Assembly: GCF_040120695.1 (NCBI RefSeq)
Contig: NZ_JBEEAC010000005.1
Coordinates: 186,001-250,000, forward strand
Direction of reading: 5' to 3'
From: Plantactinospora sp040120695
GTDB lineage: Bacteria > Actinomycetota > Actinomycetes > Mycobacteriales > Micromonosporaceae
Length of the DNA: 64,000 nucleotides
A program made the position numbers and the translations under genes. The notes beneath the pieces were generated by a model. It was not told where the DNA came from, searched no databases, and worked only from the letters and a program-made list of their open reading frames with translations. The stretch's first letter is position 1, and each line of letters opens with the position of its first letter. Below are positions 15,636-24,168 of the stretch, in pieces.

Positions 15636-16427
15636 TCAGCCGGCCGCTGGCGATCGGCGGGATTTGCCCGGCTTGTCGGTGCCGGCGGCCGGATTGCCCG
15701 GCGACGGGTTGCGGCGCAGGTCGCCCTGTCCGGGGCGATCGGTGGTCGCGGGTGTCCCGGACGGCGGTGCCGGGCGGGTGGTCGGGTTCGCCGGGCGGGC
15801 CGTCCCGGGCGCTGCCGGTGCGGTCCGGGCCGCCCCACCGGTCGGGGGCGTGGTGGCCGGAGCGTCGGTCCCGGACCGTCCCGTCCCGGCCTCGTCCCGG
15901 AGGTGTCCGCCGCCCGCATCCGGCCACCCCGGCACCGAGGCCGACCCGCCGGTCAGCAGCCCGAGCGCGAGCAGTCCGAGGCTGACCAGCAGGCCGGCCC
16001 CGAGGCCGAGACCGGCGAGCACGACGACCCGTCGCCGTCGGCCGGTGCGATCCACGAAGACCGGCCGGACCCGGGCCGCCGACCGGTTCGCGATGGTCGG
16101 CCGGTCCTGTGGCGCCGACCGGTTCGCGATGGTCGGCCGGTCCTGTGGCGCCGGCCGGCTCGCGATGACGGGCTGGCCGTGGGCGGTCGGCCGGTCACTC
16201 GTGGCGCCCGGCTCGCCGGGGTGCCGGATGGTCGGCGGTGAGGGCTCGGCGCGGTGCGGGGCCGCCCGGTTCCCCCGGTGATCGGGGACCTGGGCGGCGT
16301 TCCCGCCGCGTGTCGTGCCGAGCCGGCCGCCCAGCGGATCCGGATTCGACGGCGGCGGAACCCGCCCGCTGCGGGGCAGGCGTTCGGCGGCGGGCGGGTC
16401 GAGCCGGTAGGCGTTTCGTTTTCTCAT
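15636..16427 (-). CDS. Single-pass membrane protein, partner of the PNAG-like synthase
   Basis: A 263-residue protein without recognised domains. The first ~130 residues are polar and probably cytoplasmic. They include a 12-residue unit (DRPTIANRSAPQ) repeated exactly twice, then degenerating. RRRRVVVLAGLGLGAGLLVSLGLLALGLLTGG is a transmembrane helix with a basic inner flank. About 100 extracellular residues rich in Pro, Thr, Gly and Ala complete it, like a wall-spanning stalk. It ends 3 bases before the deacetylase-glycosyltransferase start, so the two are translated from one mRNA. A scaffold or regulatory role analogous to MatA of the streptomycete aggregation locus is inference from position only. 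Confidence 0.65.
   Translation of the reverse strand: MRKRNAYRLDPPAAERLPRSGRVPPPSNPDPLGGRLGTTRGGNAAQVPDHRGNRAAPHRAEPSPPTIRHPGEPGATSDRPTAHGQPVIASRPAPQDRPTIANRSAPQDRPTIANRSAARVRPVFVDRTGRRRRVVVLAGLGLGAGLLVSLGLLALGLLTGGSASVPGWPDAGGGHLRDEAGTGRSGTDAPATTPPTGGAARTAPAAPGTARPANPTTRPAPPSGTPATTDRPGQGDLRRNPSPGNPAAGTDKPGKSRRSPAAG
16081..16152. repeat. 36-bp perfect tandem duplication inside a coding region
   Basis: Bases 16081-16116 and 16117-16152 are identical 36-mers. A third, degenerate copy begins at 16153. The unit is 12 codons, so the reading frame is kept and the protein gains a repeated 12-residue segment. Confidence 0.85.
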
Positions 16428-16490
16428 CTCGGCTACTACAGCGATGGACCCGCCCTCGGCGTCACAACCCGCGCCGGCCCGGAGATCGGC

Positions 16491-18935
16491 TCAGAACGGG
16501 TACGTCCGGGCCACCGCGACCAGTTCCGAACTGTGCGATCCGACGATCCCGACGCCCGGCGGGCGCGGGCGGAAGCCGGGCAGCCCGGCCAGGCCGTCAC
16601 TGGCGTCCATCGCCCGCAGCCGTACCGGAGCGTCCCCGGCCGGGCGGAGCCGCAGCTCGATCTCGAACCCCTCGGCCGGCGGTGCGTGGAACACCACCCC
16701 GAACGGCTCCCGGTCGGCGGCCGGGCCGTCGTCGCCCCGGACCTCCGGACCGTCGACCCTGACCTGCCGGCCGGCGACCCGGGCCGAGACGACGGTGGCG
16801 GTCGCCGGGTCGACGTGCAGCGCGGCGAACCGTACCGGGCGCTGCGGGACGAGCCGGACGCGCAGCGTACGCACCCCGGAGTCGGTGACGTCGGCGATCG
16901 GGTCGAGCCGGGGCGGAGGCAGGGCGGCCGGTTCGGCGGGGCCGGCGCGCAGCACCTCGTCGCCGAAGACCGGGAAGGTGTCGCCGACCCGGGTCGGGCC
17001 GTCGACATACCGGGCGGTCCAGGGCTGTGGGTCGGTCTCCTCGCTGAGCCAGCGGGCCGTACCGGTGTCGGTGTCCAGTGCGTACATCAGGTGGGTCGGC
17101 ACCGGGTGCGCGGCGTCGAACCGGTCCACCACCAGGCCGGTCCCGGTGCACGCCACGGCGCCGAGCAGCGCGGCCAGTGCGGGCAGCGCACCGCGCCGCC
17201 GGGCCCGGAGCGCGGCGATGCCGCGCTGACCGCCGGCCGCCGGGTGCAGCAGGTCGAGTACGGGCAGCGCGGCCAGCCCGAGCAGCACCGCGAAGAGTGC
17301 CCCGACACCGCCCATCGCCATGCCGAGCGCCGGGAAGAGCAGCACGACGGTGGGGAGCAGCACGAGTACCCCGACCGCCGCACCGGCGGTCACCGCGACC
17401 ACCGGCCACGGGCCGTTCCGGGGTACGGCCAGGGCCGCCAGTCCGGCCAGCACGCCGGCCAGCGCGGGCAGGGTGGTCAGGTACGCGCCGCCGGGGGCCA
17501 CCGCCGCGAGCAGCACCCCGAGTACGGCCAGCCAGCCCAGCCCGCCGACGGCGAGGGCCGCCGGACCGGTACGCCGACGGGTCAGCGCGTACCAGCCGAA
17601 CAGCACTGCCGCGGCGAGCGCCACCACGGCCAGCCGATACCAGAATGGACGGTACGGGTCCAGCAGCGTCGCGTAGCCCGGCCGGATCGCGGTGACCCCG
17701 GCCCAGAGCAGTTGCGCCCCGAGCGGCGCCAGCACGATCGGCAGCAGCGCCAGTCCGAACCCGGCGGCGAGCCGGGGCCACGAGGCGCGCCCCCGCCGCC
17801 GGACGGCCCAGCCGAGTACCCCGACGCCGGCCAGCGCCAGCAGTGCGAGCGGCAGGGTGAGCCAGCCGGGATACCGGGCCAGCCCGCCGGGCAGCGGGAA
17901 GTAGGTGGCGTCCCCGGCGGCGTCCAGCCGGGTCAGGTCGATCGCGCCGAACTCCCGGGCCAGCCCGAGCGTGTTCGCCCCGTGCTGTTGCAGGCTGCCC
18001 CGGTCGACGTTGGCCGGGGTGTCCAGCGGGGTGTGGTAGAGCGCTGCACCGTCGATGTAGGCGGCGTTCAGCCCGGTGAAGCCGTGGTCGAGGAAGGCGG
18101 TGAAGTCGGTGTCGTTGGGCAGCAGTCGGTAGACCTCGACCGCGAACGAGGTACCCGTCGGGTACGGCGCGGCCCGGCCGAAGACCTCCACCAGGCCGGC
18201 GTTGCGCAGCGAGGTCTCGAACATGATCACCGGGCCGGTGCTGCCCCGCGCCTCCAGGTTGAGCACCACGCCACCGTCGGCGGCCAGCGGGTGGTCGGCG
18301 GCGAACGCCGATGCGCCGCAGAGGCAGGCCTCCTCGGCGTCGGTGAAGACCAGCACGACGTCGTTGCGGGGGCGCTCGCCCACGGTCAGCGCGCGGGCCA
18401 CCTCCAGCAGTGCCGAGGTGCCGGCCCCGTCGTCGTTGCCGCCCGGCCCGACCTGCACCGAGTCGTAGTGGGCGACCAGAAAGACCCGACCGGTGGGATC
18501 GGTGCCGGGGATCCGGGCGACCACGTTGCGGACCCGGGCCAGTGTCGCCCCGCCCGCCCCGCCGCGCAGCTGCCCCGCCTCCTCGGCGACGGTGTCCTGC
18601 AGCTCCGGAGTGAGGCCGAGGCCACGCAGCGTGCTCTCCAGGTAGCTCCGTACCCGATCCGCGGCGGGGCTGCCGGCGGCGTGCGGCTCCGCCGCGATCG
18701 TCCGGAGATGCCGGTATGCCCGGTCCGCGCTGAACTCGTCGGCCTGTGCGTCGAGACCGGCCGGGCTCGGCGTACCCAGGCCGAGCCCGGTGACCAGGCC
18801 GACCGCCGCAAGCGCGGCCAGGGCCGCCAGCGCGGCGGGGAACCGGCGTCGGGGCCGGGCCAGCGCCCGCTCGGAAGCGGGCAGCCGGATCGCGGGGGGC
18901 TGGTCGGCGGGGGAGCGGTGGTCAGCGGCGGGCAC
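16491..18935 (-). CDS. Membrane M28-family zinc peptidase
   Basis: An 814-residue protein. A signal-anchor helix (~32-52) leads to an extracytoplasmic M28 aminopeptidase domain (~65-340). Zinc-site residues are visible: H156 and D158 in LVAHYDS, D168/D169 in GGNDDGAG, the catalytic Glu pair in TDAEEA (201-202), an Asp in LLPNDTDFTAF and His in LYHTPLDTP. From ~375 to ~640 about nine transmembrane helices follow, then a soluble C-terminal beta domain of ~170 residues. This layout matches membrane M28 peptidases related to Fxna/ERMP1. The GTG at 18935 is chosen because GGAGG lies six bases upstream; the much longer open frame to 19958 runs through the next gene. The genes at 16427 and 15632 follow on the same strand after a 63-base gap. 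Confidence 0.87.
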   Translation of the reverse strand: MPAADHRSPADQPPAIRLPASERALARPRRRFPAALAALAALAAVGLVTGLGLGTPSPAGLDAQADEFSADRAYRHLRTIAAEPHAAGSPAADRVRSYLESTLRGLGLTPELQDTVAEEAGQLRGGAGGATLARVRNVVARIPGTDPTGRVFLVAHYDSVQVGPGGNDDGAGTSALLEVARALTVGERPRNDVVLVFTDAEEACLCGASAFAADHPLAADGGVVLNLEARGSTGPVIMFETSLRNAGLVEVFGRAAPYPTGTSFAVEVYRLLPNDTDFTAFLDHGFTGLNAAYIDGAALYHTPLDTPANVDRGSLQQHGANTLGLAREFGAIDLTRLDAAGDATYFPLPGGLARYPGWLTLPLALLALAGVGVLGWAVRRRGRASWPRLAAGFGLALLPIVLAPLGAQLLWAGVTAIRPGYATLLDPYRPFWYRLAVVALAAAVLFGWYALTRRRTGPAALAVGGLGWLAVLGVLLAAVAPGGAYLTTLPALAGVLAGLAALAVPRNGPWPVVAVTAGAAVGVLVLLPTVVLLFPALGMAMGGVGALFAVLLGLAALPVLDLLHPAAGGQRGIAALRARRRGALPALAALLGAVACTGTGLVVDRFDAAHPVPTHLMYALDTDTGTARWLSEETDPQPWTARYVDGPTRVGDTFPVFGDEVLRAGPAEPAALPPPRLDPIADVTDSGVRTLRVRLVPQRPVRFAALHVDPATATVVSARVAGRQVRVDGPEVRGDDGPAADREPFGVVFHAPPAEGFEIELRLRPAGDAPVRLRAMDASDGLAGLPGFRPRPPGVGIVGSHSSELVAVARTYPF

Positions 18936-19024
18936 GGGTGCCTCCAGGGGTCGGCAGTGGCTGCCATCATCGCGGGTGGGCGGCTCGCCGGCCGGCCGGG
19001 TCAGCTCGCTGGCGACCGGTCGCA

Positions 19025-19030
19025 TAGCGT
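19025..19030 (+). promoter_or_regulatory. -10 box of a leaderless promoter
   Basis: TAGCGT ends 7 bases before the ATG at 19038. No Shine-Dalgarno sequence precedes that start, so the transcript is probably leaderless. Confidence 0.5.
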
Positions 19031-19037
19031 GATACGC

Positions 19038-19400
19038 ATGTCCACGTACCGAATGACCGATCCCGTCGCCGTACTGCGCGATTTCGTCGCCCGGGTGGCG
19101 CCGTACGACCCGGGACCGGATGCCGCGCCCGTCGGCGTCGTCGAGGTCCGTGGCGCCGGGGCGACCGGGACGGTGTCGCTCACCCCGCACCTGGCCCGGG
19201 CCCTGGCCGAGGCGCTGGCGGGTTACCGGGACCCGGCCGACCGGGGCAGCTGCGCGGGCTGCGGGAGTCGCCGGCTGGACGAGAACCTGCACTGCCTGGA
19301 CTGCGACCGGTTGCACGGGGTGCTCGGCCAGGTGATCGCCCACCAGGCCGAACAGGTACGCCTGCGGGACCCGGCCGGTTCGGCGCAAGCCCCGGGGTGA
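19038..19400 (+). CDS. Small zinc-ribbon protein of unknown function
   Basis: A 120-residue protein. The N-terminal ~75 residues are mixed alpha/beta with no recognised domain. Residues ~77-95 hold CAGCGSRRLDENLHCLDC, two CxxC pairs 12 residues apart, forming a rubredoxin-like zinc ribbon. It is followed by a short helix DRLHGVLGQVIAHQAEQVRLR. The start at ATG 19038 is set by the -10 box 7 bases upstream; the open frame extending to 16254 is antisense to the M28 peptidase. It is divergent from that peptidase and precedes the phosphatase operon by about 200 bases. Nucleic-acid or protein binding is plausible but not shown. Confidence 0.68.
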   Translation: MSTYRMTDPVAVLRDFVARVAPYDPGPDAAPVGVVEVRGAGATGTVSLTPHLARALAEALAGYRDPADRGSCAGCGSRRLDENLHCLDCDRLHGVLGQVIAHQAEQVRLRDPAGSAQAPG

Positions 19401-19596
19401 GGTGTGGCACCCCCGGTGACGCCGCGACACCGTGTCGGCGCCACCTGTGTTGTGTGGCAGCGTTGGGTGGTACAGGATCGGCGCGGATCGTCGTGGTGGG
19501 TACGGGTCGGAGACGATCGGACGGGGCACCGGGGGCCGGGTGACGGGGTGGCTCGATGGTGGCGGTAGGAACGGAGCGAGGAGGCGTCGTGACCGG

Positions 19597-20838
19597 ATGG
19601 GGGGCGGACCGGTGACCGGATCGTCCGTCGTACCCGCACCCGCGTACCCGCACGGCGGGCTCGGGCGGCACGCCAAACTGCCGCCCCGGGAGCGGCTGCG
19701 GGTGTTGCTGATCGAGGATGACGACGCCGACGCCTTCCTCGTGGGCGAGCTGCTCGCCGAGACCGGTGACCGCATCGACCTGCTCGTCGCGACCAGTCTG
19801 AACGCCGCCCGGGCGCAGATCCGCGGCGTCGACTGCGTACTGCTCGACCTCGGCCTGCCGGACGCGCAGGGGCTGGACGGGCTCCGGCAGGTGCTCGGAA
19901 TGTCCAGCAACGCCGCCGTCTGTGTGCTGACCGGCCGTTCGGACGAGCACCTCGGCATCGGCGCGGTCGCCGAGGGCGCCCAGGACTACCTGGTCAAGGG
20001 GCAGGTCGACGGGGTCCTGCTGGCGCGGTCGCTGCGCTACGCGGTGGAGCGGAAGCGGGCCGACGAGAACACCCGGCGGCTGCGCGAGGTGGAGCTGCGC
20101 CAGGCCGAGTCCGCCCGGTTGGAACGCGGCCTGCTGCCCCAGCCGCTGATCGACACCGACCTGGTGCAGGTGCACCCCTTCTATCGGCCGGGTCGGCACG
20201 AGGCGCTGATCGGCGGCGACTTCTACGACGTGGTGCAGACCACCCCGGACCGGATCGACGTGATCGTCGGCGACGTCTGCGGGCACGGGGTGGACGAGGC
20301 CGCGCTCGGCGTCGAACTCCGGGTCGCCTGGCGGGCCCTGGTACTCGCAGGGGTCCCCGACGAGCAGGTGTTGCCGGCGCTCGAACAGGTACTGATGAGC
20401 GAGCGGTCGAAACGGGAGATCTTCGCCACCGTCGCCGCCGTCCGGCTGGACCTGGCCGGCAACCGGGCCACCGTCCGGCTGGCCGGGCATCCGCCTCCGC
20501 TGCTGCTCGCCGGGGGGCGGGTGGCCCCGGTGCCGGCGCCGCACGGGCTGCTGCTGGGGGTACGCCCACGGCCGCCGGTGCCGTACGAGCTGAGCTTCGA
20601 CACCGAGGACTGGTCACTGTTGATGTACACGGACGGGCTCATCGAGGGGCGGACCGGCGATGGCGACGAGCGGCTGGACGTACCGGGGCTGAACCGGCTG
20701 GTGGCCACCCCGGATGCCCGTGGGGTGGGCCTGCCGGAGCTGCCCGGCTGGCTGGTGGAGCAGGCCGAGGAGTACAACGGCGGCCCGCTCGCAGACGACG
20801 TGGCGATGCTGCTGGTCAGCCGGGGGGAGGGACGGTGA
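19597..20838 (+). CDS. Response regulator-PP2C (RsbU/SpoIIE-type) serine phosphatase
   Basis: A 413-residue two-domain protein. Residues ~32-150 are a receiver domain: LRVLLIEDDDADAFLVGE carries the acidic pocket, CVLLDLGLPD the phospho-acceptor Asp, CVLTGR and DYLVKGQ the Thr and Lys. A helical linker (~150-185, VERKRADENTRRLREVELRQ) leads to an SpoIIE-type PP2C domain with metal-binding GGDFYDVV, VGDVCGHGV, LLMYTDGLIEGR and ADDVAMLLV. It should dephosphorylate an anti-sigma-antagonist type substrate when its receiver is phosphorylated. The likely kinase is the histidine kinase encoded next, whose GTG overlaps this stop. ATG 19597 or GTG 19612 may be the start; GAGGAGG lies 13 bases before the former. 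Confidence 0.87.
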   Translation: MGGGPVTGSSVVPAPAYPHGGLGRHAKLPPRERLRVLLIEDDDADAFLVGELLAETGDRIDLLVATSLNAARAQIRGVDCVLLDLGLPDAQGLDGLRQVLGMSSNAAVCVLTGRSDEHLGIGAVAEGAQDYLVKGQVDGVLLARSLRYAVERKRADENTRRLREVELRQAESARLERGLLPQPLIDTDLVQVHPFYRPGRHEALIGGDFYDVVQTTPDRIDVIVGDVCGHGVDEAALGVELRVAWRALVLAGVPDEQVLPALEQVLMSERSKREIFATVAAVRLDLAGNRATVRLAGHPPPLLLAGGRVAPVPAPHGLLLGVRPRPPVPYELSFDTEDWSLLMYTDGLIEGRTGDGDERLDVPGLNRLVATPDARGVGLPELPGWLVEQAEEYNGGPLADDVAMLLVSRGEGR

Positions 20839-22538
20839 GGCCACCGGTACGTTGGACCCTGCGCCGTCGGGTCGCCGCGCTGTGCGTGATCGTCGGGGCG
20901 GTGCTCGGCATGCTGGCGGTCAGCGCCGCGCTCGTCGCCCACAGCAACCGGCAACATCTGGACACCCTGCTCACCAAGACCGGCCCGCTGCGCACCGACG
21001 GCCAGGCGCTGCTCAGCGCGCTGGTCGACCAGCAGACCGGGATACGCGGCTACGCCGTCACCGGCGACGACGACGATCTCGCGCCGTACCGGGATGGCCT
21101 GCGGCGGGAGACGGCGCTGATCGCCTCGATGGACGCACTCCTGCACGACCAGCCGGAGATCCGTCGTGAGCTGTACACCGTGCGGGACCACGCCCGGCAG
21201 TGGCGGGAGGCGGTGGCCGAGCCGGCGATCGAACTGACGATGCGGAGCGGGCCGGATGCGGCGCAGGCGTATCTGACCGGCCAGCCCGGCGACCGCTTCA
21301 CCGAGCTGCGCGGCGAGGTGGAGGCGTTGCAGCGGTCGATCCTGGATCTGCGCAACAGCGTCGCCGCGAACGCCCGGGGGACCGGCAACACGCTGGTACT
21401 GCTGCTGATCCTGGCCGCGATCGTGGTGGTGCTGGCCGGGCTGGCCCTGCTGACCTCGCTGAACCGCCTGGTGATCGGTCCGGTCACCGCGCTCGCCGGC
21501 CAGGTGCGGGAGGTTGCCGGCGGGGCCTACCGGCGGGAGATCGAGCAGGTCGGGCCGCCGGAGCTGGCCGCGCTGGCCGGCGACATCGACGGGATGCGTC
21601 GCCGGATCGCCGCCGACCTGGACGAGGTGCGGCAGGCCCGGGAGCGGATCGAGTGGGTCAACAGCCAGCTGGAGAAGCAGGCCGAGGAACTGGTCCGGTC
21701 CAACCGGGACCTGGAGCAGTTCGCCTACGTCGCCTCGCACGACCTCCAGGAGCCGCTGCGCAAGGTGGCCAGCTTCTGCCAGCTCCTGCAACGCCGGTAC
21801 GCGGGCAAGCTCGACGAGCGCGCCGACCAGTACATCGCGTTCGCGGTCGACGGGGCGCAACGGATGCAGCGGTTGATCAACGACCTGCTGGCCTTCTCCC
21901 GGATCGGCCGGCTCACCAGCGGTTTCACCGACGTGGACCTGAACGCGGTGATGGACGAGGTCGCCGGCCAGACCGAGGCCACCCGGCGGTACGTCGGCGG
22001 CGAGCTGACCTGGTCGGACCTCCCGGTCATCCGCGGCGAGGAGACCCTGCTGACCAACCTGCTGGCCAACCTGGTGGGCAACTCGCTCAAGTTCCGCCGG
22101 CCGGACGTCGCGCCGAAGGTGCAGATCTCGGCCCGGCGGGTGGACGACGAGTGGGAGATCAGTTGCCAGGACAACGGGATCGGGATAGAGCCCGAGTTCG
22201 CCGACAAGATTTTCGTGATCTTCCAGCGGCTGCACGCCAAGGACGCCTACCCGGGTACCGGCATCGGGCTGGCCATCGTCAAGAAGATCGTCGAGTACCA
22301 CGGCGGTCGGGTCTGGGTGGACCCCGACGCGGTGGCCGAGGGCACGATGATCCGGTTCACCCTGCCGGTACCGCCGGAGTTGCGGGAGTCGATCGAGCCG
22401 TCCGGGGCGCCCGGGGCGGAGGGGGCCGAGCCGGCCCTGCCCGCGCCGGCATCCGGCACGCCGGCCGTGGACGAGGCCGACGCCACACCGTCGGGTGAGT
22501 CGGCTCAACCGGCCGGTGACATGAAGCAGACTGTCTGA
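20835..22538 (+). CDS. CHASE3-domain sensor histidine kinase
   Basis: A 567-residue kinase. Transmembrane helices at ~13-35 and ~186-208 bracket a CHASE3 sensor (DQQTGIRGYAVTGDDDDLAPYRDG is its signature). A HAMP linker (~209-262) and a short coiled coil follow. The HisKA domain has H302 in FAYVASHDLQEPLRKV and the HATPase has N (NLLANLVGNSLKF), G1 (DNGIGI), F (IFVIFQRLH) and G2 (GTGIGLAIVKKI) boxes, all intact. The SHDLQEPLRK form is that of phytochrome-related kinases, which pair with Rcp1-like CheY proteins; one is encoded next. The last ~60 residues are an acidic Pro/Ala-rich tail. The GTG start overlaps the phosphatase stop by four bases. Confidence 0.9.
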   Translation: MRPPVRWTLRRRVAALCVIVGAVLGMLAVSAALVAHSNRQHLDTLLTKTGPLRTDGQALLSALVDQQTGIRGYAVTGDDDDLAPYRDGLRRETALIASMDALLHDQPEIRRELYTVRDHARQWREAVAEPAIELTMRSGPDAAQAYLTGQPGDRFTELRGEVEALQRSILDLRNSVAANARGTGNTLVLLLILAAIVVVLAGLALLTSLNRLVIGPVTALAGQVREVAGGAYRREIEQVGPPELAALAGDIDGMRRRIAADLDEVRQARERIEWVNSQLEKQAEELVRSNRDLEQFAYVASHDLQEPLRKVASFCQLLQRRYAGKLDERADQYIAFAVDGAQRMQRLINDLLAFSRIGRLTSGFTDVDLNAVMDEVAGQTEATRRYVGGELTWSDLPVIRGEETLLTNLLANLVGNSLKFRRPDVAPKVQISARRVDDEWEISCQDNGIGIEPEFADKIFVIFQRLHAKDAYPGTGIGLAIVKKIVEYHGGRVWVDPDAVAEGTMIRFTLPVPPELRESIEPSGAPGAEGAEPALPAPASGTPAVDEADATPSGESAQPAGDMKQTV

Positions 22539-22567
22539 CTGATGAGTGGATCGACGAGGAGGGGCCG

Positions 22568-23020
22568 ATGACGGCACCGGCGGACGGCAAGAGCCCGATC
22601 GAGGTGCTGCTGGTCGAGGACGACCCGGGTGACGTGCTGATGACGCAGGAAGCGTTCGAGGAGCACAAGCTGCGCAATCGGCTCACCGTGGTCTCCGACG
22701 GCGCGGCGGCCCTGGCCTACCTGCGGCAGGAGGGCGAGTATGCCGACGCGGTACCGCCGGACCTGATCCTGCTCGACCTCAACCTGCCCCGCCGGGATGG
22801 CCGGGAGGTGCTGGCCGAGATCAAACGGGACGAGCAGCTCTGCCGGATTCCGGTGGTGATACTGACCACCTCGCAGGCCGACGAGGACATTCTGCGCAGC
22901 TACCAGCTGCACGCGAACGCGTACGTGACGAAGCCGGTCGACTTCGACCGGTTCATCTCGGTGGTGCGGCAGATCGACGAGTTCTTCGTCAGCGTCGTGA
23001 AGCTTCCGCCGCGTGGCTGA
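22568..23020 (+). CDS. CheY-like response regulator (Rcp1 family)
   Basis: A 150-residue single receiver domain without output domain. EVLLVEDDPGDVLM supplies the acidic pocket and LILLDLNLPRRDG the phospho-acceptor D70. VVILTTSQADEDI supplies the conserved Thr and ANAYVTKPVDFDRF the Lys. The longer loop between the second and third strands (RQEGEYADAVPPD) is typical of Rcp1-type partners of phytochrome-like kinases. GAGGAGG precedes the ATG. It ends 8 bases inside the next gene. It probably takes phosphate from the kinase at 20835 and acts by protein contact. Confidence 0.9.
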   Translation: MTAPADGKSPIEVLLVEDDPGDVLMTQEAFEEHKLRNRLTVVSDGAAALAYLRQEGEYADAVPPDLILLDLNLPRRDGREVLAEIKRDEQLCRIPVVILTTSQADEDILRSYQLHANAYVTKPVDFDRFISVVRQIDEFFVSVVKLPPRG

Positions 23021-23834
23021 CCCCGAGTCGCGGCTGGTCGAGCAGGTCGGTGCGCTGCTGCGCCGGGCCGCCGCCGAGGCCATCCTGCCGATGTTCCGGC
23101 ACCTGGCCGAATCCGACGTCTCGGAGAAGGCCCCGGGCGAGGTGGTGACGGTCGCCGACCACCGGGCCGAGGAGATCATCGCCGCCGGGCTGCGCCGGCT
23201 GCGGCCGGAGTCCGAGGTGGTCGGCGAGGAGGGGGTGGCCGCCGATCCGGCGGTCCTGGACCTGCTCGCCGGGCCGGCCGAGGCGTGGCTGGTCGACCCG
23301 TTGGACGGTACGGCGAACTTCGCGGCCGGGCGGCAGCCCTTCGCGGTGATGGCGGCGCTGCGGCGGGGCGGGCGTACCGAGGCGGCCTGGATCCTCGACC
23401 CGATGGCGGACCGTCTGCTGGTGGCGCGCGCCGGGGAGGGGGCGTACCTGGACGGGAACGCGGTGCGGACGACCGGCGAGTCGATTCCCGCCAGGTCGCT
23501 GCGCGGCGTGGTGGCGAGCCGGTTCCTCCCGGTGGAGCTGCGGGAACGGGTGACCGAGGGTGCCGGCCGGATCGGCACGGTGCTACCCGGGCAGCACTGC
23601 GCTGGTCAGGAATATGCGGATATTGTGGACAATCGGCAGCAGTTCGCGATCTTCTGGCGGACCCTGCCCTGGGACCACGCGCCCGGAGCGTTGCTGGTCG
23701 AGGCGGCCGGCGGGGTGGTCCGGCGGCTCGACGGCAGCCCGTACGACCCGGTCGACGGGCGGGCCGGGCTGCTGGTCGCCGCCAACGAATCGGTCTGGGA
23801 CACCGTGCACGCGGCCCTGCTCGCCACGCACTGA
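23013..23834 (+). CDS. Inositol monophosphatase family phosphatase
   Basis: A 273-residue protein of the Li-sensitive, Mg-dependent phosphatase fold. EVVTVADHRAEEII and EVVGEEGV give the first metal ligands, VDPLDGTANFAAG the DPLDGT signature, and WDHAPGALLVEAAGGVVRRLDG the C-terminal WDxAxGxLLVxEAGG signature. It could act on inositol-1-phosphate, histidinol phosphate or a related sugar phosphate; the sequence does not decide. GTG 23013 overlaps the CheY-like gene by 8 bases, so it belongs to the signalling operon. That is unusual company for a metabolic phosphatase. A duplicated GCCACGCACTGAC element spans its stop codon. Confidence 0.87.
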   Translation: MADPESRLVEQVGALLRRAAAEAILPMFRHLAESDVSEKAPGEVVTVADHRAEEIIAAGLRRLRPESEVVGEEGVAADPAVLDLLAGPAEAWLVDPLDGTANFAAGRQPFAVMAALRRGGRTEAAWILDPMADRLLVARAGEGAYLDGNAVRTTGESIPARSLRGVVASRFLPVELRERVTEGAGRIGTVLPGQHCAGQEYADIVDNRQQFAIFWRTLPWDHAPGALLVEAAGGVVRRLDGSPYDPVDGRAGLLVAANESVWDTVHAALLATH

Positions 23835-23855
23835 CCAGACTTGCCACGCACTGAC
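23823..23855. repeat. Direct repeat spanning a stop codon
   Basis: GCCACGCACTGAC occurs at 23823-23835 (containing the TGA stop of the phosphatase gene) and again at 23843-23855, a 20-base period. Confidence 0.75.
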
Positions 23856-24168
23856 TGGACCAGCCGAGGGCAATCAACCGTCCGATTTGGTTGTCATGTG
23901 ATGCTTTCATGTGATATTGCGGTGGCCGTGACCGGGCCGACAGCGCGGCCGGCTTCCGGTAGGCTGACCGGCGGTCTCCGCCAGGTGGCGCCGTAAACGG
24001 TGCCGGCGGTGGCCGCCGCGAGTAGACCCTCATCGACCTGGACCGCGCGGCGCTCACGCACCGCGTCCGACGGTGCGGTCCGGCTGACCGCCCGGGGCAG
24101 GTCGAAGAGGGTCCAATGGTCAAGTGTGGACCCTCCCGGGTCGGCGACCGACGGAAGGAACGGCTTTC
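23835..24168. other. Intergenic region upstream of secreted coiled-coil protein gene
   Basis: No coding sequence is supported. After the stop-spanning repeat there is an AT-richer patch with CATGTGAT repeated twice 14 bases apart (23896-23917), then TAGGCTGACC at 23961. Bases 24107-24135 form the hairpin listed separately. The ribosome-binding site GGAAGGA lies at 24153-24159. Confidence 0.55.
24107..24135 (+). promoter_or_regulatory. 5'-UTR stem-loop before secreted protein gene
   Basis: GAGGGTCC (24107-24114) pairs perfectly with GGACCCTC (24128-24135) around a 13-base loop, 33 bases before the GTG start. It may be an attenuator or an RNA element. It does not match a riboswitch I can name. 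Confidence 0.4.

Noticed and set aside
16254..19037. Plus-strand extension of the zinc-ribbon gene
   Set aside because: It is antisense to the M28 peptidase and shows no motif; the true start at 19038 has a -10 box.
18936..19958. Upstream extension of the M28 peptidase frame
   Set aside because: It runs through the zinc-ribbon gene and promoter region; GTG 18935 has GGAGG at ideal spacing.
24000..24168. ydaO-type c-di-AMP riboswitch before the wall-protein gene
   Set aside because: The conserved sequence blocks of that switch are not recognisable; only a simple stem-loop remains.
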